In this document: in pieces, positions 6,989 through 15,792 of the stretch
Numbering within the stretch: the first letter of the stretch is position 1
How the letters are laid out: every line of letters begins with the position of its first letter
Origin: CAYWRO01 sp964460345
Lineage (GTDB): Bacteria > Planctomycetota > Phycisphaerae > Phycisphaerales > UBA1924
NCBI GenBank assembly: GCA_964460345.1
Contig: CAYWRO010000046.1
Coordinates: 1 to 27,688 of the forward strand
DNA length: 27,688 nucleotides
Direction of reading: 5' to 3'
Position numbers and translations under genes: made by a program
Notes under the pieces: model-generated
Told to the model about the DNA's origin: nothing
Database searches by the model: none
The model's input: only the letters and a program-made list of their open reading frames with translations

Positions 6989-8332
6989 TCAGACGCTTCG
7001 GATGACGTGCCCGGGTAGCGCCAGCGACAGCACGCCCGCCAGGGCCAACGCCGCGGCGGTCGACACGAACGCCGGGCCGAGGCCGAAGTGCTGCTGAACG
7101 GCTTCCGCGGCCATCGGGCCCGCGGCGGCAAACGTCCAGGCTCCGCCGAGCATCAGGCCGGAGGCGAGCGAGGTTCGATGCGGCAGCAGGCGCTGGCCGA
7201 GCGACATCGTGAGTGGGATCAAGCCTCCGAACCCGGCGCCGGCCGCGATCGCCAGGAAGCCGGCCAGCACCACTGTCGTCAGCGTGGCGCCATGGACGCC
7301 CAGAAGGCTGAAGGCGGCGATCCCGCCGGCGCCAACCACCGGTACCCACACCAGGGCTGCCTTTTCGTGCCGCGTGCTGAGTACCCAGCCTGCCACCAGA
7401 CCGGCCATTCCCATGCCCACCTGCATGGCCGCCTGGAGTTGGCCGTTGAGCACGGATGCGCGCTTGGCAGCATCAAGAGCGATGGGGGCGCCGTCAGCGA
7501 TGTCGCCACGCACGGCCGTCGCCCACTGCACAAACAGGTACACCAGCGCCATGTTCACCGTGAAGCGGAGAACGTTTCCGGCGAAAAGGATCCAGACCGC
7601 GCGCCACCGTGCTGCCCGCTCGCTCGGAGCAAGCCCGTTGTGGTGTGTCTCAGCGTCATCGTGTCGGTGGGGCGCTCCCAGGAGCGCGACGGCCAGCAGA
7701 ACGGCGAACGCCATACCGCCGGCCAGCAGCACCGGCATCATTGCGTAGCCGTACCGCTCGAACAGGCTCGGTGCGCCGGCGTTGCCGGCGATTCCGCCGA
7801 TCATGCCGCCGACGAAGAACGCGGAGAGCCCGAGGGACCTTCTGGCGCCCGATGCATGGCCGACCATCGCCGCGGCGACCGGGTGGTACGCGCCAATTCC
7901 GATGGACGAGAGGACCTGGATGAGCAGCAGGTGCTCAAATGACCGGGCCAGCCCGAGAGAACTTACCGCGACAACCCCGAGGACGAAGCCGGCGACACCG
8001 AGAAACCGCGTGTTCAGCCGGTCGGAGGCCCAGGCGACGATGGGCTGGATCACTCCCGAACAGATCGACCCGACGGCCAGGAGAAGCGCCTGCTCCCGTC
8101 CGCTCAGATGGTGAGCGGCGGCCAGAGCCGGCATGATGGCGATGATGACGAACGAGAAGAAGTCGATCACTGAATGGGTGGCGATCACCCCGGAGGTCCG
8201 GCTCCCGAGGGCAGCGAAGAGGCCCCGGTGACCGCCTGGCTGCGTGCCCGCGCCGCCCATATCCGCGATCGGTGAGCCAACGGGCGCGGCCGGTGGGAGG
8301 GTTGACGAAGAGTGAAGTTGCGCGCCGGACAT
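6989..8332 (-). CDS. MFS transporter, fosmidomycin-resistance (Fsr)-like
   Basis: The start at 8332 is preferred because GAGGAA lies about eight bases upstream; the frame is open further but without such a signal. The 447-residue product has about 12 hydrophobic segments in two halves. The first half contains HSVIDFFSFVIIAIMPALAA, GVIQPIVAWASDRLNTRFLG (the loop 2-3 G-x-x-x-D-R motif of MFS carriers) and RSLGLSAFFVGGMIGGIAG. This arrangement resembles the Fsr-type efflux subfamily. It would sit in the inner membrane and export an unknown compound. The first 30 residues are polar. It is a single gene converging on the SRPBCC gene, and proximity to the ArsR unit does not by itself imply co-regulation. 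Confidence 0.85.
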   Translation of the reverse strand: MSGAQLHSSSTLPPAAPVGSPIADMGGAGTQPGGHRGLFAALGSRTSGVIATHSVIDFFSFVIIAIMPALAAAHHLSGREQALLLAVGSICSGVIQPIVAWASDRLNTRFLGVAGFVLGVVAVSSLGLARSFEHLLLIQVLSSIGIGAYHPVAAAMVGHASGARRSLGLSAFFVGGMIGGIAGNAGAPSLFERYGYAMMPVLLAGGMAFAVLLAVALLGAPHRHDDAETHHNGLAPSERAARWRAVWILFAGNVLRFTVNMALVYLFVQWATAVRGDIADGAPIALDAAKRASVLNGQLQAAMQVGMGMAGLVAGWVLSTRHEKAALVWVPVVGAGGIAAFSLLGVHGATLTTVVLAGFLAIAAGAGFGGLIPLTMSLGQRLLPHRTSLASGLMLGGAWTFAAAGPMAAEAVQQHFGLGPAFVSTAAALALAGVLSLALPGHVIRSV

Positions 8333-8453
8333 CCAGTCGTTCCTCGAGCGAAAATTGAACGGGGAGAGTAGGCGATTTGGATGCCTGGAAGCGCCGGGAG
8401 GTGCGTCCCATTGTGCCCAGATTGAGGCTGGGGCGGCTCTGAGGGGGGCGGGG

Positions 8454-8493
8454 CCAAAAACAACCACGCGGCCGGTGGAGGTCGGCCGCGTGG
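8454..8493 (-). terminator. Intrinsic terminator of PEP-CTERM pair B
   Basis: Read on the minus strand, CCACGCGGCC pairs with GGCCGCGTGG across a ten-base loop (stem 8464-8493) and is followed by TTGTTTTTGG (8463-8454). It lies 28 bases after the stop at 8521. Confidence 0.85.
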
Positions 8494-8520
8494 CAGATGC
8501 GTCAGTGTGTTTGGGGAGGG

Positions 8521-9270
8521 TCAGCGCTTTCGGCGGTACCCCAGCGTGACCGCGCCGAGCCCGAGCAGGGCGAGGGCCCCGGGGGTCGGGATGATGGCGA
8601 AGGTGCTCGTCCCCGTGGCCGTGTCGCCGCCGGAGAGCGTGAAGGAGAACTGGCTTGCGATGCTGGTCACGGTGACCCCGGCCGGAACAGGCCCGATGTT
8701 CTCGAAGGCGAAGTCCGTACCGCTGCCGACCGAGAACGGACCGGTCAGGGCGCTGATGAGGACATCGCCGGTGCCGGGGGCGTTGCCGTTGATGAGCATG
8801 TGGTGGATGGAGCCGTCCCCATAGTTGCCGGTGAGGGTGGCGCCGCCGCCGTTGGTGTCAGCCAGCGTCAGGGTCGCGGCGCCCGCGCCCGCGGCGACGG
8901 TCCCGGGAATGGGGCCGACGATCTCCAGGGCGGAGTTCACCGTGAAGGACGTCTCGATCCCCGCGGCGGTGAAGTCGAAGACGATCAGCACGTGCGGGTT
9001 GCTGAAGATGTCGCCGCGGAGCTCATTGAGGACGCCGATGACGTTGTTGTTGTTGGGGTCACGCAACTCGACCGGGTCGGGGAGGACGTAGCGCCAGTCG
9101 CCGTTCGGGAAGGTCTCGGCGAAGGGGTCGTCGAGTTCGACCGTGTAGGTGGCGGTGCCGTTTGCGTTCTGGGCCGTGATGGTGATGCCCGGGCCGATGA
9201 TGCCGGCGTGGGCGGCGGAAGCGGCCACGAGTGATGCGGCGATGGCGGTGCACGCCGCATTAACGCTCAT
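8521..9270 (-). CDS. PEP-CTERM-like secreted protein (pair B, downstream copy)
   Basis: The 249-residue product begins with signal peptide MSVNAACTAIAASLVAASAAHA and ends IIPTPGALALLGLGAVTLGYRRKR in spirit: P-T-P-G, a hydrophobic helix and basic residues, an exosortase-type sorting tail. The start at 9270 aligns with the paralogue's start; an in-frame ATG at 9294 preceded by a GA-rich stretch is an alternative. The mature part is rich in Gly, Thr and Asn and looks all-beta. It is weakly but collinearly similar to the gene at 9353-10111, and both share a STF-x-I-x-PTPG end. Probably an extracellular or surface protein; no enzymatic motif seen. Followed by a strong terminator. Confidence 0.78.
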   Translation of the reverse strand: MSVNAACTAIAASLVAASAAHAGIIGPGITITAQNANGTATYTVELDDPFAETFPNGDWRYVLPDPVELRDPNNNNVIGVLNELRGDIFSNPHVLIVFDFTAAGIETSFTVNSALEIVGPIPGTVAAGAGAATLTLADTNGGGATLTGNYGDGSIHHMLINGNAPGTGDVLISALTGPFSVGSGTDFAFENIGPVPAGVTVTSIASQFSFTLSGGDTATGTSTFAIIPTPGALALLGLGAVTLGYRRKR

Positions 9271-9352
9271 TGGCAGAGTTCCATCTCTCTTCATGTGCTC
9301 TCTCGCTTTCACCCTGCAAGTGTGTCAGGGCGTGTGAGGAACGGAGGCGGTC

Positions 9353-10111
9353 TCAGCGACGACGGCGGCGGAGGAGGGTGGCTGCGCCGAGCGCGATGAG
9401 CGCTCCGGTTCCAGGGGTCGGGACGATTTCGAAGGTGCTCGAGCCGCTGGCCAGGTCGCCGTCGGAGAGCACGAAGGACCAGCTTGCGCTGGCGTCAGTC
9501 ACGGCGCCCATCGGCAGGAAGACGTTCTCGCCGGGGAAATCCATCGTGGCGCCGGTCACCTGCGGCAGGCTGAACGGATGCGGGGCCAGGGTGATCGGAG
9601 CGCCGAACAGCGATGCGAACTCGGTTCCGGCCTGCGGCACGCCGCCGTTGTAGAACGCCGTATATCCCTTGCCGGCGATCGGCGTCAACGACGCTCCATC
9701 ACCATGCGGGTCGTTGAGCGTCACACTCGCGCTGACGTTTCCGACCGCATCATTGATCGTGGCGAACGACAGCAGCGGGGAGCTGACCATGATGGCGCTG
9801 TCTTCGCCGGCGGTGTTGTTCACCGCGAAGGAAACAGCGACGATCGGGTCCGCCTGGAGGTGCACCGACGCGGCCCGGATCTCGATGCCGTTGTCGAGAA
9901 CGATCGGGTTCTGGGCGATCCAGTCGAAAATGCCGTTGACGAAGGGATCCGCACCCTCCGGCAGTTCAAAGGAGAAGGTCTCCGTGCCGAGGGAGTTCGT
10001 AGCCGTGAGGCTGAAGATCGTGCGGGAGACATCGGCGCTGGCCGCGGCTGACAGGCCAGCCACCGCACCAGCCACAATCGCAGCCCGGAACGCTGAATTC
10101 ACCATACGCAT
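9353..10111 (-). CDS. PEP-CTERM-like secreted protein (pair B, upstream copy)
   Basis: Of three clustered ATGs, the one at 10111 is best spaced from GGAGGAG (about nine bases). The 252-residue protein has a signal peptide ending SAAASA, then a beta-rich mature part that includes LNDPHGDGASLTP, and a tail of PTPGTGALIALGAATLL with RRRRR. The sorting tail has PTPG rather than PEP. Paralogous to the downstream gene, from which it is separated by 82 bases with no terminator, so the two are probably co-transcribed from the promoter at 10260-10288. Function of the domain unknown. Confidence 0.78.
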   Translation of the reverse strand: MRMVNSAFRAAIVAGAVAGLSAAASADVSRTIFSLTATNSLGTETFSFELPEGADPFVNGIFDWIAQNPIVLDNGIEIRAASVHLQADPIVAVSFAVNNTAGEDSAIMVSSPLLSFATINDAVGNVSASVTLNDPHGDGASLTPIAGKGYTAFYNGGVPQAGTEFASLFGAPITLAPHPFSLPQVTGATMDFPGENVFLPMGAVTDASASWSFVLSDGDLASGSSTFEIVPTPGTGALIALGAATLLRRRRR

Positions 10112-10259
10112 TGGTCTCATCTCCTCCACTGACGATCCAGACGCGACAGAACGCACGGGCCCCGCAACGGAGGGCCGCCACCCAGCTTCGCCTGATCGAG
10201 GTCTCTCTCTCGAACTCTCTCTGCACAGACCTTGATCGGTCTGCTTTCTCTCGCCTGAT

Positions 10260-10288
10260 AAGATCCCACACGTTCTGGCTGCTGTCAA
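10260..10288 (-). promoter_or_regulatory. Promoter of PEP-CTERM pair B
   Basis: On the minus strand a consensus TTGACA (10283-10288) is followed by a 17-base spacer and GATCTT (10260-10265). It predicts a leader of about 140 bases to the ATG at 10111. The leader is purine-rich, with AGAGAGAGTTCGAGAGAGAG between about 10202 and 10222. The remaining bases 10289-10390 up to the subtilase stop hold nothing I can name. Confidence 0.5.
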
Positions 10289-10390
10289 CCCTCTCTGCGT
10301 GTGAATTTAGTGGATTCGGCGATCTGCCGCCCGTTTTGAGGGGTTTCCCCAGTTCGGGTGGCCGCTCCGGCGCTCTCTGATGTACCCAGA

Positions 10391-12745
10391 TCAGGTGGGG
10401 CAAGGAGAGAACCAGGCGTCCAGGTAAGCCAGCAGATCCATGATGTTTGAGACGCCGTCCCCGTCGATGTCCCCCTCGCCGGAGAACCAGGCATCGATGA
10501 ACAGGAGCAGATCCAGCAGGCCAACCGCCCCGTCCCGGTCCCAGTCCGCATCGCACCCGGCTGACGAGATGCCGCTGACCACCAGCGCGAAGTCCGCATC
10601 CAGCGCCTGCGTCTCGGGACGGCCGTCCTCGTTGATGGAAGTGGCCGTAATGACGACGGTGTAGACGCCCGGGGCTGGGTCGGGCAGGATGACGTTCTCA
10701 ACGGTATCGATGCGGTCCTGCTCAACGCCGGGGGTCGAGTAAGGGCCGCCTCTCAGTCCGTGGTTGCCGGGATAGCTCGTCCCGTCGGGGGCGATGACGA
10801 GCAGGTCCAGGTCATTGATGCGGTGCATCGTGGCTGCAGGGTTTCCTGCGGGGTCGGCGAAGGTCATCGTGGCACAGAATCGTTCAGCGCCTGGCGCGAC
10901 CCGCACGTTGTACCGCACCTGGCCGAATGGCCGCAGGGCGACGGATTCATCGACCACGAGCGCCGACTCGCTGGCGTCAAAGAGCGACCGGATGCTCACC
11001 ATGCCCCACCCCTGATGGAAGCGTGAGAGGTCGTCAGTCTGCCCTTGAAACTCATACTGCCGGGCGGTGTTGATCATCAACGCCTTGGCGGTCGTCATGT
11101 GTGGCCGGCTGCGGAAGACGGATTCGGCCTGGCCGAAGCCGGAGAAGAAGCCTTCGTGCCACATCTGGAACATAAGGCCGAAGTACCCGGCCGTGATCGG
11201 CGTCGCGGCGCTGGTCCCACTGAAGTTGGTTGTGAAGGCGAAATCGCTGGCTCGGCTGGATGTCGTGACGGCATCACCGAAGTGACACAGATCGGGCTTG
11301 ATGCGTCCATCGGCCGCCGGGCCGATGCTGGCCCCCAGGCACCAGCAGTCATCGTCGCGCGCGAGGGTGTTCCGATGGAACACGGCGCCGACGCTCACGA
11401 CGTTCTTCGCCCATGACTCCGGGCGGGACTCCGTTGTTCCGGTGTTGGATTGGCTTTGCAGAATAACCAGGTCGTGCAGGAACGCGATGTCGTCGAGCTC
11501 CATGGAGATCGTCGTGTACTCCGACGTTTGCGCGTTGCCCCAGGAGTTCGACTGAAACACCGCCCTGTAGGGGCCCTCGGGGTCCACCAACCGCGCAGTG
11601 TGGGCGTACCGATCGGTCAGCGGGCCGTAGTCCGCGAAGATCCCCTGCTCGGCGCCGGGCAGCAGCCCCCGAGCGGCCGGCGTGCTCACGCCCTTGGAAA
11701 AGACGAGGCCGTACACCTGCGTGCCGTGTGTCTGGTCTCCCGAGATCGGCCCGTGCAGAAGTGGCGGCGGGTTCTGAAAGTCCGCGTGTGTTGTTCGCAG
11801 GCTTCCGTCCATGACCTCCGCCCGCACGCCTTGGCCGGTGACCCCCGTGAGGCCCTCCAGCCCATCGGCCCACCCCAGGCGTCGAGCCAGATCGACGTCT
11901 TCCCCGGGGGGGCCCTCGATCCGGTCCACAAACTGGACCTCATCGCGGTGGAGAACCTGCCTGAGTTGCGCGGGCGTCAGGCGGGCTCGCAGGAGGAAGC
12001 CGCCTGGAGTGTGCCGTGTCACCTCGCCCCCGCTGGCGGTAATGAAGGCCGCGACGGTCTTCTTCTGCCGCTCGCCTCGCTCGAACACCTGCAGGCTGTA
12101 CTCTGCCGGCGCGCCGGCCGCTGGTAGGCTCTGGGCCAGAGCCGGGGCATCTATCAGGAGCGGCAAAAGGGCTGGGTCGACGCGGTAGGCGGGCTCGTAC
12201 CGGCCTACCCAGCGGACCGCGGGCAGTTCCCGCAGTGCCGCCGGATCGGCTGTGCGAACGATGACGCACTGCTCCGGGAGGTACTTCAACCTCGTTGCGC
12301 CGGCTTCGGCGAGCAGGTGGCCGTAGCTCTCGAGCCAGGCCGTCCAGAACTGGACGATGTATAAAGAGGATGCGTCGGCTTTCAGAGAGGCAGGAACAAC
12401 CGGCTGCTCTTTCAGGGGATCAAACGCCGCGTACCTGAGGCGGATCTCCGGGCGAATTGGCTGGGTGACTACCTGCCCGCCGCTTCGCAGCGTCCAAGAC
12501 CCGGCCGCCTCGTCGACAGTGACGATTGGCTCTGAGGGCGGGTAGTCGCCGTCGTTCACTCGCGAGAGCGGCGCACCCGAGGCGGCGAGCCTGGCCTGCA
12601 CTTCCTGCCGAAGCAACGTCGACGCCCCTTCGGCGACGATCGGATCCTCTCCCCGTAGCGCTTCAGACAACCGCGCGCTGCTCAGCTCGGGCTGTTCACA
12701 CAGCGCCATGCCCGCGGCAAGCGTGCAGATACAGATCAGAGACAC
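10391..12745 (-). CDS. Secreted subtilase (peptidase S8) with dockerin-like tail
   Basis: The start is taken as GTG at 12745, with CCGGAG eight bases upstream; the frame extends to a TTG at 12799. The 784-residue product has a short signal, an N-terminal region of about 280 residues that resembles a prodomain, then the catalytic domain. The triad is Asp313 (VMDGS), His340 (THGT) and Ser512 (FSGTSAATP), with Asn434 as oxyanion residue, so it should be active. A jelly-roll domain follows (DLDLLVIAPDGTSYPG), as in KP-43-like subtilases. The last 55 residues carry two dockerin-like repeats, GAVGLLDLLLFIDAWF and GVSNIMDLLAYLDAWF, preceded by calcium-loop-like DWDRDG and DIDGDG. It is divergently transcribed from another dockerin-tailed peptidase. 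Confidence 0.9.
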   Translation of the reverse strand: MSLICICTLAAGMALCEQPELSSARLSEALRGEDPIVAEGASTLLRQEVQARLAASGAPLSRVNDGDYPPSEPIVTVDEAAGSWTLRSGGQVVTQPIRPEIRLRYAAFDPLKEQPVVPASLKADASSLYIVQFWTAWLESYGHLLAEAGATRLKYLPEQCVIVRTADPAALRELPAVRWVGRYEPAYRVDPALLPLLIDAPALAQSLPAAGAPAEYSLQVFERGERQKKTVAAFITASGGEVTRHTPGGFLLRARLTPAQLRQVLHRDEVQFVDRIEGPPGEDVDLARRLGWADGLEGLTGVTGQGVRAEVMDGSLRTTHADFQNPPPLLHGPISGDQTHGTQVYGLVFSKGVSTPAARGLLPGAEQGIFADYGPLTDRYAHTARLVDPEGPYRAVFQSNSWGNAQTSEYTTISMELDDIAFLHDLVILQSQSNTGTTESRPESWAKNVVSVGAVFHRNTLARDDDCWCLGASIGPAADGRIKPDLCHFGDAVTTSSRASDFAFTTNFSGTSAATPITAGYFGLMFQMWHEGFFSGFGQAESVFRSRPHMTTAKALMINTARQYEFQGQTDDLSRFHQGWGMVSIRSLFDASESALVVDESVALRPFGQVRYNVRVAPGAERFCATMTFADPAGNPAATMHRINDLDLLVIAPDGTSYPGNHGLRGGPYSTPGVEQDRIDTVENVILPDPAPGVYTVVITATSINEDGRPETQALDADFALVVSGISSAGCDADWDRDGAVGLLDLLLFIDAWFSGEGDIDGDGVSNIMDLLAYLDAWFSPCPT

Positions 12746-12838
12746 TGATGGAAGCTCCGGACTCGACGGTGCCGAATGAAACAGCCCGGACAGCGGCAAG
12801 GCGCCAAGCTCTTGAAGCCAGCCAATTTAGCCGGACGT

Positions 12839-12864
12839 TGGCGAAAACGCCAGTCAAATCTGGC
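12839..12864. promoter_or_regulatory. Overlapping inverted repeats between divergent peptidase genes
   Basis: TGGCG-AAAA-CGCCA (12839-12852) is a perfect palindrome and is overlapped by GCCAG-TCAAAT-CTGGC (12849-12864). They lie in the 238-base region that must contain the promoters of both secreted peptidases. A shared operator is a reasonable guess; there is no T-run to make either an intrinsic terminator. Confidence 0.35.
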
Positions 12865-12908
12865 AAGCCCGGGCGTGCGCCGCGAGCGCTGGGGCCCGGA
12901 AGTGGGGG

Positions 12909-12936
12909 TTGAATCCGCAGGATTCTCAGGTAGATT
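12909..12936 (+). promoter_or_regulatory. Promoter of the dockerin-tailed metallopeptidase
   Basis: TTGAAT (12909-12914), a 16-base spacer and TAGATT (12931-12936) precede the ATG at 12984, leaving a leader of about 40 bases that contains GGAGG just before the start codon. Confidence 0.45.
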
Positions 12937-12983
12937 TTGACCGGCAAGGGCCTTGAACGGGTGGCGGTGGGCTGGAGGCGAGA

Positions 12984-15776
12984 ATGTACCGCCGTGGGCT
13001 TCCGTTCCGCCCCGCGACGACGTGGCTGGCGATCATGGCCGCGGCGGGCGGGCTGCGTCCGGCGATGGCTGCGCAGGCGGTCGGTCTCGCGCCCGAGGCG
13101 CCGGCGGTGACAATCGCGGGTCCATCGCTGCGGCGGGCTGAGAGCGCGGAGGCGGCCGCCTTGGCGTTCGCGCAGGCCCATGCCGCGGAGCGGGGGCTAA
13201 ACCTGGGGCACTTGAGGCCGGTCTCGCCGCCGCGGCGGTTCGCCCAGGGGCTGGAGACGGACGGCGGGCAATTCCAGTTGCTGACATTCCAGCAGGTGCT
13301 GACTGACGGCGTGAAGATGGCGGGGCTGGGGAAGGTGGGGGAGGCGCCAGTCATTGATGCGGAGTTGCGGGTGCTCGTGCGCGATGAACCGGGGTATCCG
13401 GTTGTCTTGGCGCGCTCGACCCTGCAGCCGGTCAAGCGAGTCTTGTCGGCCCGGGACGGTTGGCCGGAGATCGAGGTCGACGATGTGTTGATCGCCGCGA
13501 TGGGCGGCCAAGTCGAGGTGGAGGAGAGGGCGCCGTGCGCCTGGGTTACTGGGGGCGTTGCCCTTCCGGCCGTGCGTTGCATCGTTCGTCGAGGTGAGCC
13601 GGGGGATGAGGGGTACGCGAGGGCGCTTGTCGTGGTGGACGCGTCGCGTGAGGCGATCGGGCGCACGGCTGCGGAGCGGTTGCTGCTTCATCGAGACCTC
13701 GTCAGTCGGGCGGGGGCCACGGTTCAGGTCAGCGGGCTTGTCGCATCGGATTGCCTGCCGGCGGGGATTGCGCCAATGGTGGTGGAGCGGCCGCTTGCGC
13801 ATGCGAGAGTCACGTCGAGTTCCACGGGGGCGGTGTACACCGATGCGTTGGGGCGTGTTGAACTCCCGGGGCCGATCGCTCCCGGGACCATCGTGAGTTC
13901 ACTGCTTCGGGGGCGCTGGTTCCGTGTTGTCAGCACGGAGTCGCCCGATCTGGCAACGTCCGGGAGCGTGGAGCCGGGCGGGACGCTGTCGCTTGTCCAC
14001 AACGTCGGGGGGCGCTCGCTTGCCGACACCGCGCAGGTAAATGCGTACGTGGCGGCCAATGAGGTGCGCGACTGGGCCTTGCGATACCAGCCGGAGTTTC
14101 CCGGGCTTGATCATTACGAGATGCCGATTCGCGTGGGCCTGGGGAGCACGTGCAACGCGTTTTACGATGGGGCGTCGTTGAACTTCTTTCGCGCCGGCGG
14201 AGGCTGCGCCAATACTGCGTACTGCTCGATCGTTCACCACGAGTATGGGCATCACCTCGTGAGCATGGCCGGCTCCGGGCAAGGGGCGTATGGAGAGGGC
14301 TTCGCCGACGTCGTCGCCATGCTGATGCGGGACGACCCCGGGTTTGCGTACGGCTATCACGGTGATCCGGCCGTGCCGCTGCGCACGGCGGAGAACCTTC
14401 TGACGCACCCGTGCGTGGGCGAGGCCCACATCTGCGGGATGGTGCTGTCCGGCGCGGTGTGGGAGGTGCGCAACCGGCTCGCGGTCACGGAACCGGAGGC
14501 ATACAGGGACATTCTCACGCGCCTCATCCTCTCCAGTGTGTTCCTGCACACCGGCGCGGCGATCTCGCCGGAGATCGTCGTGGATGTGCTCACGCTGGAC
14601 GACGATGACCATGACATCTTCAACGGCACGCCGCATTACGCGCAGATCGCGGAAGGGTTCGCGGCGCACGGGCTCGCGGCGCCGCCGCTTCCGCCCGTCG
14701 GGTTGCACTTTTCGAGCGGGGTTCCTCATGCGCTTTCACCGGATGGCGCCAGCATCGTCGCAGAAGAGGTCCGGCTCGGAGGGTCGATCTCGTCGTTGAC
14801 GCTGCACATCGAGGTTGATGGGGCGGCCGTCTCCGTTCCGGCGGAGGAGTTTGCGCCCGGTCGCTTCGCCGTCGTGTTTCCGCCGCTTCCGTGCGGCGCG
14901 CAGGTGTTCTTCCGGTTTGAGATCGTCACGGATGACGGCCAGGTCGTGGCAAATCCGATGCGGTTGAACGGCACCGGCTCGCCGGCGGCCTACGAGGCGG
15001 TGGTGGCGACTGCCGCGCCCGCGATCACGCGGGATGACTTCGAGCAGGATATTGGGTGGACGGTTACGAACAGTGGCGGACTGACGGACGGCGCATGGGA
15101 GCGCGGCGTGCCGGCCGCGCTCGGGGACCGCGGCGACCCGCTGGCAGATTTCGACGGTTCAGGCGCGTGCTGGCTGACCGCGAACCGCTGCTGCAACTCG
15201 GATGTCGACAACGGCTTTACAACCCTGACGAGCCCCGCGCTCGACGTGAGTGAGGCGCTGGCGGGGGGGAGCCTGGGGCGGGTAGAGCTTTCGTACGCGC
15301 GGTGGTTTTCCAATGCGACGAGCGGTGCGCCGCGAGACGATGAGTTCCTCGTCGAAATCTCAGGGGACAATGGGCAGTCATGGATGGTGCTTGAACGCAT
15401 CGGGCCTGAAGGGCCTGACGTTTCAGGTGGGTGGGTGCACCGTCACTTCGTCATTTCGGACCTCACACGCCCTGGTGGGGGAGCGCTGATTCAGCAGCCG
15501 GGCCTTGTCCGCCTCCGGTTCACGGCGAGTGATACCGGCGTGGGGTCGATCGTCGAGGCCGCGGTGGATGCGCTCGAAATCAAGGCGTACGCCTGCGGCG
15601 ACGTCTGTCCGTGCGAACGCGACGGCGACGTCGAGCAGATCGATGTTTTCGATCTGCTGCACTACCTGGACGCGTGGTTCGCGGCGACCCCCGATGCGGA
15701 TGTGAACGGCGACGACGTGATCGACGTCTACGACCTTCTGGCTTACCTGGACTGCTGGTTCGGCGCCTGCGGGTGA
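12984..15776 (+). CDS. Secreted gluzincin metallopeptidase (M36/M4-like) with dockerin-like tail
   Basis: GGAGG five bases before the ATG supports this start. The 930-residue product has a signal peptide ending RPAMA, then an N-terminal region (about 50-150) resembling the FTP/PepSY propeptide of fungalysins and thermolysins. The zinc site is HEYGH (His419, Glu420, His423), and Glu438 in GEGFADVVAML is the likely third ligand, a gluzincin arrangement. About 250 residues downstream a beta-rich accessory domain begins with DDFEQDIGWTV and contains GDNGQSWMVLE. The final 60 residues hold two dockerin-like repeats (DVFDLLHYLDAWF, DVYDLLAYLDCWF) and end GACG. Expected to be exported and activated by prodomain removal. 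It shares its upstream region with the subtilase and converges on the next gene with a 16-base gap. Confidence 0.9.
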   Translation: MYRRGLPFRPATTWLAIMAAAGGLRPAMAAQAVGLAPEAPAVTIAGPSLRRAESAEAAALAFAQAHAAERGLNLGHLRPVSPPRRFAQGLETDGGQFQLLTFQQVLTDGVKMAGLGKVGEAPVIDAELRVLVRDEPGYPVVLARSTLQPVKRVLSARDGWPEIEVDDVLIAAMGGQVEVEERAPCAWVTGGVALPAVRCIVRRGEPGDEGYARALVVVDASREAIGRTAAERLLLHRDLVSRAGATVQVSGLVASDCLPAGIAPMVVERPLAHARVTSSSTGAVYTDALGRVELPGPIAPGTIVSSLLRGRWFRVVSTESPDLATSGSVEPGGTLSLVHNVGGRSLADTAQVNAYVAANEVRDWALRYQPEFPGLDHYEMPIRVGLGSTCNAFYDGASLNFFRAGGGCANTAYCSIVHHEYGHHLVSMAGSGQGAYGEGFADVVAMLMRDDPGFAYGYHGDPAVPLRTAENLLTHPCVGEAHICGMVLSGAVWEVRNRLAVTEPEAYRDILTRLILSSVFLHTGAAISPEIVVDVLTLDDDDHDIFNGTPHYAQIAEGFAAHGLAAPPLPPVGLHFSSGVPHALSPDGASIVAEEVRLGGSISSLTLHIEVDGAAVSVPAEEFAPGRFAVVFPPLPCGAQVFFRFEIVTDDGQVVANPMRLNGTGSPAAYEAVVATAAPAITRDDFEQDIGWTVTNSGGLTDGAWERGVPAALGDRGDPLADFDGSGACWLTANRCCNSDVDNGFTTLTSPALDVSEALAGGSLGRVELSYARWFSNATSGAPRDDEFLVEISGDNGQSWMVLERIGPEGPDVSGGWVHRHFVISDLTRPGGGALIQQPGLVRLRFTASDTGVGSIVEAAVDALEIKAYACGDVCPCERDGDVEQIDVFDLLHYLDAWFAATPDADVNGDDVIDVYDLLAYLDCWFGACG

Positions 15777-15792
15777 TCGGCGCGCCCGCAAC

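Noticed and set aside
7088..7942. Plus-strand open frame of 284 codons
   Set aside because: It is antisense to the MFS transporter, which shows membrane segments and family motifs.
10200..10260. CT-rich stretch as a simple-sequence repeat or small CRISPR-like array
   Set aside because: Units are short and irregular with no spacers; it reads as a purine-rich leader on the minus strand.
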